The notes under the pieces are model-generated. The model made no database searches, was not told where the DNA came from, and worked only from the letters and a program-made list of their open reading frames with translations. From Candidatus Kouleothrix ribensis (GTDB lineage Bacteria > Chloroflexota > Chloroflexia > Chloroflexales > Roseiflexaceae): 64,000 bases of DNA. Below, piece by piece: positions 1 through 8,937 of the stretch; position 1 is the stretch's first letter, and each line of letters begins with the position of its first letter. The DNA is taken from positions 806,001 through 870,000 of the forward strand of contig JADKGW010000002.1 in the NCBI GenBank assembly GCA_016722075.1, in the 5' to 3' direction. The position numbers and the translations under genes were made by a program.

Positions 1-831
1 GGCGCCTACGACATGAAGTGCGGCGTGGCGGCGTGCATGCTGGCAATCGCCGAGGCGCGCGATCTGCGCGGCGACGTGATCTTCACGGCGGTGATCGACG
101 AAGAGTACGCCGGGCGCGGCACGCTCGACGCCGCCGCGCGCTACCACGCCGACGCCGCGATTGTCGCCGAGCCGACCGAGTATGCGCTGGTGGTGGCGCA
201 CAAGGGCTTCGTGTGGCTCGAGCTCGAAACGCAGGGCGCGGCGGCGCACGGCTCGATCCCCGGCGCGGTCGATGCGATCACCAACATGGGCCAGCTGCTG
301 GTCGAGCTTGGCGCGCTGAACGCACGCCTGCTGGCCGGCCCGGCCGACCCGCTGCTCGGCACCGGGTCGATCCACGCCTCGCTGATCAGCGGCGGGCAGG
401 AGCTGTCGTCGTACCCCCAGCGCTGCATACTGGCGGTCGAGCGCCGCACCCTGCCTGGCGAGACGCCTGCGCAGGCCGAGGGCGAGCTGCGCGCGATCGT
501 CGAGCGCTGCGCCGCCGCCGACCCGCAGCTGCGCGCCGTGGTGCGCCGTGGCGTCGACCGGCCACCCATGCAGACGAGCGCCGACGCGCCGATTCCGGCG
601 CTCATCCGCCGCCATGCTGCTGCGCTGCTCGGCCGGCCGATCGCGGTGAGCGGCGTACCCTACTGGACCGACGCGGCCTCGCTGGCGGCGGCCGGCATCC
701 CGACCGTGCTGTTCGGCCCCTGCGGCGCCGGCGCGCACGCAACCGAGGAGTGGGTCGATCTGGAGAGTGTGCGCCAGTGCGCGGCGATCTACGGCCGCGT
801 GATCGCCGACTTCTGCGGCGCGCCGAGCTAG
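1..831 (+). CDS. M20-family metallopeptidase/deacylase (ArgE/DapE-like), 5' end missing
   Basis: The reading frame is open from the first base of the window, so the N-terminus lies outside. The visible part begins with GAYDMKCG, the metal-bridging aspartate region of M20 enzymes, followed by DEEYAGRGT, which carries the catalytic glutamate and a metal-binding glutamate. A middle segment (AHKGFVWLELETQGAAAHGS) fits the dimerisation/lid domain with its conserved histidine, and the C-terminal GAGAHATEEWV supplies the last metal-ligand histidine. Such enzymes hydrolyse N-acyl amino acids or small peptides in the cytoplasm. Substrate cannot be told from the sequence. It lies 55 nt before the flavin monooxygenase and may be co-transcribed with it. 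Confidence 0.88.
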   Translation, partial: GAYDMKCGVAACMLAIAEARDLRGDVIFTAVIDEEYAGRGTLDAAARYHADAAIVAEPTEYALVVAHKGFVWLELETQGAAAHGSIPGAVDAITNMGQLLVELGALNARLLAGPADPLLGTGSIHASLISGGQELSSYPQRCILAVERRTLPGETPAQAEGELRAIVERCAAADPQLRAVVRRGVDRPPMQTSADAPIPALIRRHAAALLGRPIAVSGVPYWTDAASLAAAGIPTVLFGPCGAGAHATEEWVDLESVRQCAAIYGRVIADFCGAPS

Positions 832-886
832 AGCCAAGCGCTGCTGCCGGCGCGCCAACCGGTGGTTGAGCCAAAAAGAGGAGAGT

Positions 887-2407
887 ATGCAGCCATCCAG
901 CGGCACCGATACGCATGTCGCGATCATCGGCAGCGGCTTCGGCGGGCTAGGCGCGGCCATTCGCCTGAAGCGCGCCGGCCTCGACGACTTTGTAGTGCTC
1001 GAGCGCGCCGGCGCGGTGGGCGGCGTATGGCGCGACAACCACTACCCCGGCGCGGCCTGCGACGTGCCCTCGCAGCTGTACTCGTTCTCGTTCGCGCCGA
1101 ACCCGGCCTGGAGCCATAGCTACTCGGCCCAGCCCGAGATCTGGGCCTACCTGCAGCGCTGCGCCGACGACTTCGGCATCCGCCCGCACATCCGCCTCAA
1201 CCACGCGGTACACTCGGCCAGCTGGGATGCCGGCGCAGGCCGCTGGCGGCTGGCGACCGCCGGGGGCCACTACAGCGCAACCGTGCTAATCCTGGCGGTT
1301 GGCGCGCTCTCGGCACCGGCCATCCCACAGCTACCCGGCAGCGAGCGCTTCGCAGGGGCCGCATTTCACTCGGCCGGCTGGGATCACAGCTTCGACCTGG
1401 CCGGCAAGCGCGTCGCCGTGATCGGCACCGGCGCGTCGGCCATCCAGTTCGTGCCGCACATCCAGCCGCTGGTCGAGCGGCTGTACCTGTTCCAGCGCAC
1501 GCCGCCATGGGTGCTGCCGCGGCTCGACCGGCCGATCGGCGCGGGAACGCAGCGGCTGTTTCGCTCGATGCCACTCGCGCAGCGCGCACGGCGGGCCTGG
1601 CTGTATGCCAGGCTCGAGCTCAACGGCATCGGCTTCCGGCACCCGCGGCTCATGGCCTACGCCGAGCGCAGCGCGCGCGCCCACCTCGCGGCGGCGGTGG
1701 CCGACCCGCTGCTGCGCGCCCGGCTGACGCCCAGCTACACGATCGGCTGCAAACGCATCCTGATCTCCGACGACTACTACCCGGCGGTGGTGCAGCCGAA
1801 TGTCGAGCTGATCGACACCGGCATCGCCGAGGTGCAGGCGCATGCGATCGTCGGCGGCGATGGCGCCACACGCCCGATCGACGCAATGATCTACGGCACC
1901 GGCTTCCACGTCACCGACTTCCCATTCGGCAAGTGTGTGCGTGGCCGCACCGGCCAGACCCTGGCCGAGCAGTGGGGTGACAGCCCGCGCGCGCACCTGG
2001 GCACCAGCGTGGCCGGCTTCCCAAACCTGTTCATCCTGCAGGGGCCGCACACCGGGCTGGGCCACACCTCGGTGCTCCTCATGATCGAAGCTCAGATCGA
2101 TCACATCCTGGGCGCGCTGCGCTACATGGCCCGGCACGGCCTCGGCACGATCGAGCCGCGCGCCGAGGCCCAGGCCGCATTTGTCGCCGCTGTCGACCAA
2201 CAGATGCGCGGGACAGTCTGGGTAACCGGCGGCTGCGCGAGCTGGTACCTCGACCGATCCGGCCACAACTCGACGATCTGGCCGGGCACGACCTACCAGT
2301 TTCGCCGGCGGGTCGCGCGCTTCAACCCGCGCGAATACCACACTGGCGCGCCGAACGCGCAGCATGGCCCGGCCGGCCGCGACCACCGGCGCCGACTGCG
2401 TGTATAA
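887..2407 (+). CDS. Flavin-containing monooxygenase, Baeyer-Villiger type
   Basis: The 506-residue product has an N-terminal FAD Rossmann motif (GSGFGGLGAA), a second NAD(P)H motif (VIGTGASAIQ), and between them FAGAAFHSAGWDH, which matches the Baeyer-Villiger monooxygenase fingerprint FxGxxxHxxxW(P/D). Members insert one oxygen next to a ketone to give an ester, or hydroxylate related substrates, using NADPH and O2. An upstream TTG at 866 is in frame, but ATG 887 is preferred because GAGGAG lies just before it. The gene leads a series of + strand lipid-type genes (SDR, hydrolases, KAS III), so a long-chain or alicyclic ketone is a reasonable but unproven substrate. Classical FMO or N-monooxygenase activity is the alternative. 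Confidence 0.85.
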   Translation: MQPSSGTDTHVAIIGSGFGGLGAAIRLKRAGLDDFVVLERAGAVGGVWRDNHYPGAACDVPSQLYSFSFAPNPAWSHSYSAQPEIWAYLQRCADDFGIRPHIRLNHAVHSASWDAGAGRWRLATAGGHYSATVLILAVGALSAPAIPQLPGSERFAGAAFHSAGWDHSFDLAGKRVAVIGTGASAIQFVPHIQPLVERLYLFQRTPPWVLPRLDRPIGAGTQRLFRSMPLAQRARRAWLYARLELNGIGFRHPRLMAYAERSARAHLAAAVADPLLRARLTPSYTIGCKRILISDDYYPAVVQPNVELIDTGIAEVQAHAIVGGDGATRPIDAMIYGTGFHVTDFPFGKCVRGRTGQTLAEQWGDSPRAHLGTSVAGFPNLFILQGPHTGLGHTSVLLMIEAQIDHILGALRYMARHGLGTIEPRAEAQAAFVAAVDQQMRGTVWVTGGCASWYLDRSGHNSTIWPGTTYQFRRRVARFNPREYHTGAPNAQHGPAGRDHRRRLRV

Positions 2408-2441
2408 TGGCCTGCGCTGCAAACGAGATTAGCGAGTATTC

Positions 2442-3449
2442 ATGCGGGTTCTAGTGACAGGCGGCACTGGCTTTGTGGGGCAGCACCTGGCGCGCGCACT
2501 GCTGGCGCGCGGCCACCGCGTGGCCGTGCTGGGCCGCGATCCCGGCCGGGCCGGCGCACTGCTGGCGGCCGGCGCGCGCGGCATAGCGGCCGACCTGCGC
2601 GACCGCGCGGCGATCGTGGCGGCCTGCGCGGGCATAGACGCGGTGTACCACGCCGGCGCGCTCTCGGCGCCGTGGGGCCGCCGGGCCGACTTTCAGGCGA
2701 TCAATGTCGGCGGCACCGCGCACGTGATTGCCGGCTGCGAGCGCCACCACGTCGGCCGGCTGGTGTTCGTCTCGTCGCCAAGCGTGCTGTTCAACGGGCG
2801 CGACCAGCAGCTGCTGACTGATGCGGCGCCCTACCCGCAGCACTTCGCCTCGATCTATTCGGCCAGCAAGAAGCACGCCGAAGATTGCGTAAACGCCGCG
2901 ATCGGGCGCGGGCTGCCGGCGCTGATCGTGCGGCCCAAGGCCGTATTCGGGCCGGGCGACACCTCGCTGCTGCCCAGGCTGGTGCAGGCCGCGCGCCAGG
3001 GCCGGCTGCCGCAGATCGGCGACGGCCGCAACCTGGTCGACCTGACCTATATCGATAATGTGGTGCAGGCGCTGGTGCTGGCGCTCGACGCGCCGGCCGC
3101 GCTGGGCCACACCTACACGATCACCAACGACGAGCATGTGCCGCTGTGGGGCGTGATCCGCGCGGTGCTGCGCGCGCTGGGCATCGCGGCCAACCTGCGG
3201 CGCCTGCCGGTGCAGGCCGCGCTGCTGCTGGCCCGCCTGATGCAGGCGCGCGCGCACCTGACCGGCCGCGAGCCGCTGCTCACCACCTACACCGTGGCCA
3301 CGCTGGCACGCACCCAGACGTACGACATCGCCGCGACGCGCCGCGACCTGGGCTACACCCCGGCCGTGTCGGTGGCCGACGGCATTCGCACAACGCTGGC
3401 CGCACTCGCGGGGCCGCCCGCACAAGCAGCGCTCACGGCAACGCCATGA
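2442..3449 (+). CDS. NAD(P)-dependent epimerase/dehydratase (extended SDR, 3beta-HSD/OleD-like)
   Basis: The 335-residue protein starts with the extended-SDR nucleotide motif TGGTGFVG and has the catalytic YSASKKHAE (YxxxK) segment near residue 145. The layout, with a VRPKAVFGPGD substrate loop, resembles 3beta-hydroxysteroid dehydrogenase/OleD-type ketoreductases rather than sugar epimerases. OleD enzymes reduce 2-alkyl-3-ketoacids made by OleA-type condensing enzymes. A KAS III-type enzyme sits two genes downstream, which supports a lipid role. The stop codon overlaps the next start in ATGA, so the two are probably translationally coupled. The exact substrate is unknown. Confidence 0.8.
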   Translation: MRVLVTGGTGFVGQHLARALLARGHRVAVLGRDPGRAGALLAAGARGIAADLRDRAAIVAACAGIDAVYHAGALSAPWGRRADFQAINVGGTAHVIAGCERHHVGRLVFVSSPSVLFNGRDQQLLTDAAPYPQHFASIYSASKKHAEDCVNAAIGRGLPALIVRPKAVFGPGDTSLLPRLVQAARQGRLPQIGDGRNLVDLTYIDNVVQALVLALDAPAALGHTYTITNDEHVPLWGVIRAVLRALGIAANLRRLPVQAALLLARLMQARAHLTGREPLLTTYTVATLARTQTYDIAATRRDLGYTPAVSVADGIRTTLAALAGPPAQAALTATP

Positions 3450-4294
3450 ACATACACCAGCCAACCAGCCGGGTCGTCTGCCACATCCTCGACACCGGCC
3501 ACTGCCTGGCGCACGAGTCGATGATGCTGCGCGGCGGCGGCCGCCAGCTGGTCGAGTGCCACGCGCTGGTGGCGCTGATCGAGCACCCGCGCCACGGCTG
3601 GGGCCTGTGGGACACCGGCTACGCGCCGCGGATGGAGCAGGCGACCGCGCGCTGGCCCTACACGCTGTACCGGCGCGCCACGCCGCTGCGGCTGCGGCCC
3701 GAGCTGGCGGTAGCCGCGCAGCTGCCGCGCTGGGGCCTGGCGCCGCACGACATTCGCTGGGTCATTCTGTCGCATCTGCACGCCGACCATATCGCCGGCC
3801 TGCTCGATTTCCCCGGCGCGCGGATCATCCTGACGGCCCAGGCCTACACCGGCGTGGCTGGGCGGCGCGGCCTGCGGGCGCTGGCGCGCGCATTCATCCC
3901 CAGCCTGCTGCCCGCCGACATGGCCGAGCGTGCCAGCTTGATCAGCACATTCGACGACCCGCCGCTGCCGGCCCTCGGCCCAACCCACGACCTGTTCGGC
4001 GACGGCGCGCTGCGGCTGGTGCAGCTGCCGGGCCACGCGCGCGGCCAGGTCGGGCTGCTGGCCCAAACGGCCGAGCGCCGCGTGTTGTTCGCCGCCGACG
4101 GCGCCTGGCTGACGCGCGCGATCGACGAGCGGCGCCCGCCGCACCCGCTGACCTACCTGCTGGTCGACGACGGCCGGGCCGTGCGCTCGACGATCGAGCG
4201 GCTGCACGCATTCGCTCGGCAGCACCCCGATGTGGCGATCATCCCGACCCACTGCCCGGCAGCGTACGCGCGCGAGGTTGCCGGCGCGCGCTAG
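3446..4294 (+). CDS. Metallo-beta-lactamase-fold hydrolase (lactonase-like)
   Basis: The start codon overlaps the stop of the SDR by 4 nt. The 282-residue product has the dinuclear zinc motif SHLHADHIAG (HxHxDH) near residue 112, a later LPGHARGQVG histidine, a D in FAADGAW and a terminal IPTHCP histidine, giving the full ligand set. The N-terminal part (DTGHCLAHESMMLRGGG) and the HLHADH spacing resemble the AiiA-like N-acyl-homoserine lactonase subgroup. The family opens lactones or thioesters. In this cluster it might act on a lipid lactone or on an acyl thioester; this is inference. No signal peptide is visible. Confidence 0.82.
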   Translation: MNIHQPTSRVVCHILDTGHCLAHESMMLRGGGRQLVECHALVALIEHPRHGWGLWDTGYAPRMEQATARWPYTLYRRATPLRLRPELAVAAQLPRWGLAPHDIRWVILSHLHADHIAGLLDFPGARIILTAQAYTGVAGRRGLRALARAFIPSLLPADMAERASLISTFDDPPLPALGPTHDLFGDGALRLVQLPGHARGQVGLLAQTAERRVLFAADGAWLTRAIDERRPPHPLTYLLVDDGRAVRSTIERLHAFARQHPDVAIIPTHCPAAYAREVAGAR

Positions 4295-4392
4295 GGCGCG
4301 CTATGCCGAAGGCAAAAAAGCGCCAGACGCGCAAGCCCGATCAGAATCGAAGCCAGGCGGCCTCGCGCCGCTAACAACCAGCCAGGTGAACC

Positions 4393-5394
4393 ATGACCAC
4401 ACAGCAGCTTCCCGTGAAAATAGCCGGCCTGGGCTGGTACCTGCCGGGGCGGCGGGTGACCAGCGCCGAGCTGGCCGGGCGCTACGGCACACCACCAGGC
4501 CTGATCGAGCGCGCCACCGGCGTATACGAGCGGCGCTACGCCGGCGGCGAGACGGCCGCCGGCATGGGTGCGGCCGCTGCGCGCATGGCGCTCGAGCGCG
4601 CCGGCATCGGCAGCGGCGAACTCGACGCGATTATCGGCGCGTCGTCGGCGCCGCAGCAGTGCATCCCCTGCACCGCCGCGCTGGTGCAGCGCGAGCTGGG
4701 CGCGCCCGAGGGCCACAGCCTGTGCTTCGATATCAACGCCACCTGCATGAGCTTCATGGTCGCACTGCACACCGCCGCCCAGCTGGTGGCGGCCGGCGTG
4801 TACCGCACTGTGCTGATCTACAGCAGCGAGATCGCCTCGCCGTCGCTCAGCCCCAGCACGTGGGAGAGCGCGGCCCTGTTTGGCGACGCAGCCGCAGCGG
4901 CGGTGATTACCCGCAGCGCGCCCCACGAGCCTAGCGCGATCTGGCACGCACACTTCGCAACCTACAGCGGCGCTGCCGGCCTGGCACAGTGTCGCGGCGG
5001 CGGCACACTGCACCACCCCAACGACCCACGCACTACCCCAGAGATGAACATGTTCGAGATGCAGGGGCTGGCCCTGTTCCGCCAGGCCATGCGGATCATG
5101 CGCCCGTTCGTCGACGAGTTCTTCAGCACGCTCGGCTGGCAGCGCGAGCAGGTCGACACGGTCGTGCCGCACCAGGCCAGCCGCCACGGCGTCGAGCAGC
5201 TCAGCGATCGGCTGGGCTTCCGCGCGGCGCAGGTGTTCACGAACCTCGCCACGCGCGGCAACTGCGTGGCCGCCTCGGTGCCGCTGGCGCTGGCCGAGGC
5301 CGAGCAAGGCGGGCGCATCCGGCGTGGCGATCGGGTGCTGCTGATCGGCACCGGCGCCGGCCTGACCGTCGGCGCGCTGGCGCTGACGTTTTGA
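4393..5394 (+). CDS. 3-oxoacyl-ACP synthase III-type condensing enzyme (FabH/OleA-like)
   Basis: The 333-residue product has the thiolase-fold triad of KAS III enzymes: Cys118 in DINATCMSF, His260 in VVPHQAS and Asn290 in TRGNCVAAS. The C-terminal NxGN(T/C) and GTGAGLTVGALAL segments are also typical. KAS III enzymes condense an acyl-CoA with malonyl-ACP; OleA relatives join two acyl chains head to head. Which subgroup applies cannot be decided by eye. The gene sits between a lactonase-like hydrolase and an alpha/beta hydrolase, with an OleD-like SDR two genes upstream, an arrangement reminiscent of olefin/ketone biosynthesis loci but without an OleC ligase. Its TGA overlaps a TTG start of the next gene. 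Confidence 0.85.
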   Translation: MTTQQLPVKIAGLGWYLPGRRVTSAELAGRYGTPPGLIERATGVYERRYAGGETAAGMGAAAARMALERAGIGSGELDAIIGASSAPQQCIPCTAALVQRELGAPEGHSLCFDINATCMSFMVALHTAAQLVAAGVYRTVLIYSSEIASPSLSPSTWESAALFGDAAAAAVITRSAPHEPSAIWHAHFATYSGAAGLAQCRGGGTLHHPNDPRTTPEMNMFEMQGLALFRQAMRIMRPFVDEFFSTLGWQREQVDTVVPHQASRHGVEQLSDRLGFRAAQVFTNLATRGNCVAASVPLALAEAEQGGRIRRGDRVLLIGTGAGLTVGALALTF

Positions 5395-6257
5395 GCGCCG
5401 CCCGCCCGACCGACTGGCAGGCCGACCTGGATGCGTTCCGCGCGCGCAATCGGCCCCAGCGCCGCGCGATCGAGGGCCACATGTGGGAGTACATCTGCGC
5501 GGGCGGCGGTAGCGCGGCCGTGCTGATCCTGCCGGGCGGCCTGGCCGTGGCCGAGACGGCCTTCCGCTACGTGGCGCGCCTCGCGCCGCACTACCGCGTG
5601 CTGGCGCCAACCTACCCCGACACGATCGCGACCATGGGCGCGCTGGTGCGCGGGCTGGCGCAGCTCGTGCGGGCCGAGCGGCTCGCCCCCGCATACGTGA
5701 TCGGCGGGTCGTACAGCGGGCTGGTGGCGCAGTGCCTGGTTCGCCACGCGCCCGAGCTGGTGGCGGCGCTGGTGCTGGCCGACACCGGCGTGCCACGCGC
5801 CGGCCGGGCATTCCGGCTGGGGCTGCTGCGGCCACTGCTGGCGCGCCTGCCGCTCGGGCTGGTGCGCGCGCTGTTCTACGCCGGGGTCGGGCTGTTCGTG
5901 GCCGTGCTGCCGGCCCAGCGTGGCTTCTGGTGGCGCTACTTTCGGCGGCGGATCGCGCGCATGCGCCGCGCCGAGTTCCTCGGCCACCTGGATGTCTGGC
6001 GCGACTTCGACCGCGCGTACTGCTTCGGCGCGGGCGACCTGGCCGGCTGGCCTGGGCGGGTGCTGATCGTCGAGGCCGAGCGCGACGGGATGTTTGGCCC
6101 GGCCGAGCGCCGCGCGCTGCGGCAGATATACCCGGCCGCACAGCGGCATAGCTTCGCCCACAGCACGCACGGCGCCTCGCTCGCGCGTATGGACGACTAT
6201 ATCGCGGTGATTGAGCAATTTCTGCGGGCCGAGTTATCACCAGGGCATACGCGCTAA
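5391..6257 (+). CDS. Alpha/beta-fold hydrolase
   Basis: No ATG fits the beginning of this frame, but TTG at 5391 overlaps the preceding stop by 4 nt (TTGA), which makes it the likely start and implies coupled translation. The 288-residue product has an oxyanion-type segment (LILPGG), a nucleophile elbow GGSYSG with Ser107, an acid region near VEAERDG and a catalytic histidine in STHGASL. This is the order expected of serine alpha/beta hydrolases. OleB proteins of olefin loci use aspartate instead, so this is not a canonical OleB. An esterase or thioesterase for the cluster product is plausible. Confidence 0.8.
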   Translation: MSAARPTDWQADLDAFRARNRPQRRAIEGHMWEYICAGGGSAAVLILPGGLAVAETAFRYVARLAPHYRVLAPTYPDTIATMGALVRGLAQLVRAERLAPAYVIGGSYSGLVAQCLVRHAPELVAALVLADTGVPRAGRAFRLGLLRPLLARLPLGLVRALFYAGVGLFVAVLPAQRGFWWRYFRRRIARMRRAEFLGHLDVWRDFDRAYCFGAGDLAGWPGRVLIVEAERDGMFGPAERRALRQIYPAAQRHSFAHSTHGASLARMDDYIAVIEQFLRAELSPGHTR

Positions 6258-6354
6258 CCCGCGTCTCGGGCATGCTCTGCCCGCGTTCGCACCCAGGCCG
6301 TAGACCGTCTCGGTTGGGAGCATACGCGCTAACCCGCGTCTCGGGCATGTTCTG

Positions 6355-6466
6355 CCCTCGGCAGAGCGGTACTTTCCTTTTCATTGAATGTACTGTTTCG
6401 CGCTTTGCGCGAAACAGTACATTCAAGAATCGTAAGGTACCTTGCTGCCGCAGGCAAAACCACCAG
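6355..6466. repeat. Dispersed hairpin repeat, copy A
   Basis: A perfect 19-bp inverted repeat (6385-6403 and 6407-6425) closes on a TTT loop inside GCGCTTTGCGC. It is flanked on the left by GCAGAGCGGTACTTTCC and on the right by TTGCTGCCGCAGGC followed by AAAACCACCAG. Similar flanks and loop recur around the hairpins at 9879-9917 (inverse orientation) and 21972-22004, although the outer stem sequences differ. It lies between the alpha/beta hydrolase and the first GT21 gene. Upstream, 6244-6282 and 6321-6360 hold a further near-direct repeat built around CATACGCGCTAACCCGCGTC. A REP/MITE-like element or mRNA-stabilising structure is likely. Confidence 0.7.
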
Positions 6467-6512
6467 CTAGGTAAGTGCTGGCCATATTAACCACGAAGAG
6501 CACGAGCATACA

Positions 6513-7694
6513 ATGATCAAGATATCGATCGAGCGCTCGATCTGGGCGCTGGCCCTGCTGTTTGGCCTCGACCGGCTGTTGAAGCTGGCGGCAGTCGCCC
6601 ACTTCTTTCGCCGCCCGCCGCCGCCCGCCCCGGCGCGCTGGCCCACGGTCACGCTGCTTCAGCCGATCACCCGCGGCGTACACGGCCTGGCCGGCAACCT
6701 CGGCAGCCGGCTGGCGCTCGATTACCCCGCGCCGATCCAGCACCTGCTGATCTGCGACGCGCACGATCCGCCCAGCCAGGCGACCTGCCACGCGCTGGCC
6801 GCCGCCTACCCGGCCGCCACGATCGAGCTGGTGCTGGTGGCGGCCCCGCCCGGCGCAGTCGCCAGCAAGATCGAGAAGCTGCGCGCGGCACTGCCCCAGG
6901 CCAACGGCGCGGTGCTGTGCTTCGTCGATGACGACGTGGCGCTACGGCCCGGCGCACTGCGCACACTCCTGCCCTACCTCGACACGCCCGGCGCGGGCGC
7001 GGCGTTTGGGCTGGCGTGCTACACCAGCTGGCGCAACGCCTGGTCGAGCGCCCTGAGCGGCTTCGTCAACGCCAACGCGCTGCTGAGCTACATCCCGCTA
7101 ACATACCTGACCCAGCCGTTTACGATCACCGGCCACTGCTACGCGCTGCGCCGCGCAACCTTCGACGCGGCCGGCGGGTTCGAGCAGATGGACGGCCGGA
7201 TCGACGACGATCACGAGCTTGCGCGCCGGCTGCGCCGCCACGGCCTGGGCAGCGCCCAGACCCCCATGATCTATGATGTTGCCAACGACCTGCCCACGGC
7301 GGCGGCCTACCTGGCGCAGATGCAGCGCTGGTTCGTGCTGCCGCGCCGGCTGATGGCGCCATACCTCGCGCCGCACGACCAGCTGGCCACTGTGGTCGGT
7401 GGCGCCGGCACGCTACTGCCGAGCCTGATCGCGCTGCTGGCGCTGCTGGCGCGCACTCGCGGCGCGCTGGCCGGGCTGGCGACGACGCTGGCCATGTTCC
7501 TGATCGCCTACCTGCACACCGAGCGGCGCTACCTGGGCCGCGCCACGCCGCCCGGCCGCCTGCCGATCGTCGCGCTCGGCGGGCTGCTGGCGCCGCTGCA
7601 GATCGTCTGGGCGCTGCTGGCCGGCGACCAGATCGTCTGGCGCGGGCAGCGGCTGCGGCTCGGCCGCGACGGCGCCGTAGAGGTGCTCGAATGA
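6513..7694 (+). CDS. GT21-like glycosyltransferase (ceramide glucosyltransferase/HpnI family), paralogue 1
   Basis: The 393-residue membrane protein has a short N-terminal hydrophobic anchor, a GT-A core and several hydrophobic segments after residue 290. Family signature elements are visible: CFVDDDVAL (D2), DDDHELARRLRRHG (D3) and QMQRW, the (Q/R)xxRW motif of GT21. These enzymes transfer a sugar from a nucleotide donor to a lipid such as ceramide or a hopanoid on the cytoplasmic membrane face. The donor and acceptor are not evident. The gene overlaps its paralogue by 4 nt (ATGA), and it follows lipid-modifying genes, which supports a glycolipid product. Confidence 0.82.
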   Translation: MIKISIERSIWALALLFGLDRLLKLAAVAHFFRRPPPPAPARWPTVTLLQPITRGVHGLAGNLGSRLALDYPAPIQHLLICDAHDPPSQATCHALAAAYPAATIELVLVAAPPGAVASKIEKLRAALPQANGAVLCFVDDDVALRPGALRTLLPYLDTPGAGAAFGLACYTSWRNAWSSALSGFVNANALLSYIPLTYLTQPFTITGHCYALRRATFDAAGGFEQMDGRIDDDHELARRLRRHGLGSAQTPMIYDVANDLPTAAAYLAQMQRWFVLPRRLMAPYLAPHDQLATVVGGAGTLLPSLIALLALLARTRGALAGLATTLAMFLIAYLHTERRYLGRATPPGRLPIVALGGLLAPLQIVWALLAGDQIVWRGQRLRLGRDGAVEVLE

Positions 7695-8869
7695 GTAAGC
7701 TGTGGTGGCTGCTGGCCGGCAGCATGCTCGCGCAGAAGCTCTGGCGCCACTGGCTGGTCCGGCGCTTCTTCCGGCGACCCATCCCGGCGGCCGTGCGCGC
7801 GCCCGCGCTGGTGAGCATTTTGCAGCCGATCCTAAGCGGCGACCCGACCCTGGCCGATTGCCTGCGGGCCAACCTCGGCGCCCAGACGCGCTACCCGCTC
7901 GAATTCATCTGGCTGGTCGATAGCGACGATCAGGTTGCCCAGGCGCTCTGCCGGCAGCTGGCCGCCGGCGCGCGCCGGCCGGTGCAGATCGTGGTGCTGC
8001 CGCCGCCGGGCGGGCGCGCCAACCCAAAGATGATCAAGCTGATCGAAGGGCTGAACCACGCGCGCGGCGACACGATCTGCGTGCTCGACGACGACACCCG
8101 CCTGCCTGACGGCGGGCTCGAGCAGTGCCTGCCATTCCTCGACCAGCCGCAGGTCGGGCTGGCGTTTGGGCTGCCCTACTATCGCTCGTTCGAGAACCTG
8201 TGGTCGGGCCTGGTGGCGCTGTTCGTCAACGACCATAGCCTCACCACCTACATCCCCTACACCGCACTGGCCGAGCCGTTCACGATCAACGGCATGTTCT
8301 ACGCAGTGCGGCGCGATCTGCTCGAGCGCGTCGGCGGCTTCGCCGGCCTCGAGGGTGTGCTGGCCGACGACTTCGCAATCGCCGGGCGCTTCCGCCGGCA
8401 CGGCTACCGGCTGGCGCAAACCCCGCTACGCCATGCGATCAGCACAACGGTGCGCGGCCCGCGCCACTACCTGAGCCTGCTGCAGCGCTGGTTCATCTTC
8501 CCACGCGAGTCGCTGCTGCGCCACCTCGGCGCGCGCGACCAGCTGGTGCTGTATGGTATGGGCGCCCTGCCGGCCCTGTTCCCGCTCGTGCTGGTTGCCA
8601 CGCTCGGGCGCAGGCCGGCGCGCTGGGCCTACGCGCTGATCTACTTCGGCCATAGCGCGCTGGCCTTCCGGCAGATCAACCGCGACTACCTGCGCGGCGC
8701 CACGCCCGCGCGCTACGCCTGGGCCGCGCCGCTGATCGAGATCATCTTCCCGCTGCAGCTGCTGGCCGCGCTGCTCTCGCCGCAGCGGATCGCCTGGCGC
8801 GGGCATGTGATGCAGGTCGAGCCGGGCGGCGGCTTCCACTTCGTGCGCCGGCGCGATCTCTCAGCATGA
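7691..8869 (+). CDS. GT21-like glycosyltransferase, paralogue 2
   Basis: The 392-residue product aligns along its whole length with its neighbour: N-terminal anchor, LVDSDDQVA, CVLDDDTRLP, ADDFAIAGRFRRHG and a multi-pass C-terminus. In the (Q/R)xxRW motif the leading Gln of paralogue 1 (QMQRW) is Leu here (LLQRW), so catalysis may differ or the protein may be a partner subunit. Translation is coupled to paralogue 1 through ATGA. Tandem duplication followed by divergence is the simplest history. A glycolipid product is inferred from the family and the neighbouring KAS III, SDR and hydrolase genes. Confidence 0.8.
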   Translation: MSKLWWLLAGSMLAQKLWRHWLVRRFFRRPIPAAVRAPALVSILQPILSGDPTLADCLRANLGAQTRYPLEFIWLVDSDDQVAQALCRQLAAGARRPVQIVVLPPPGGRANPKMIKLIEGLNHARGDTICVLDDDTRLPDGGLEQCLPFLDQPQVGLAFGLPYYRSFENLWSGLVALFVNDHSLTTYIPYTALAEPFTINGMFYAVRRDLLERVGGFAGLEGVLADDFAIAGRFRRHGYRLAQTPLRHAISTTVRGPRHYLSLLQRWFIFPRESLLRHLGARDQLVLYGMGALPALFPLVLVATLGRRPARWAYALIYFGHSALAFRQINRDYLRGATPARYAWAAPLIEIIFPLQLLAALLSPQRIAWRGHVMQVEPGGGFHFVRRRDLSA

Positions 8870-8937
8870 TCTCATTTTTCAGCCCACAAAAAGTGCTATA
8901 GTTTGCTCATTAGCAGCAGACTAAATTTGGTGGAATG

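Noticed and set aside
4303..4374. 23-codon basic mini-ORF (MPKAKKRQTRKPDQ...) between the lactonase-like and KAS III genes
   Set aside because: No ribosome binding site, and nothing beyond its basic composition supports it; left out as a gene.
4291..6426. Minus-strand 711-codon open frame opposite the KAS III and hydrolase genes
   Set aside because: Arg/Pro/Ala-rich composition without any domain words; both plus-strand genes have complete active sites. It is a shadow caused by high GC.
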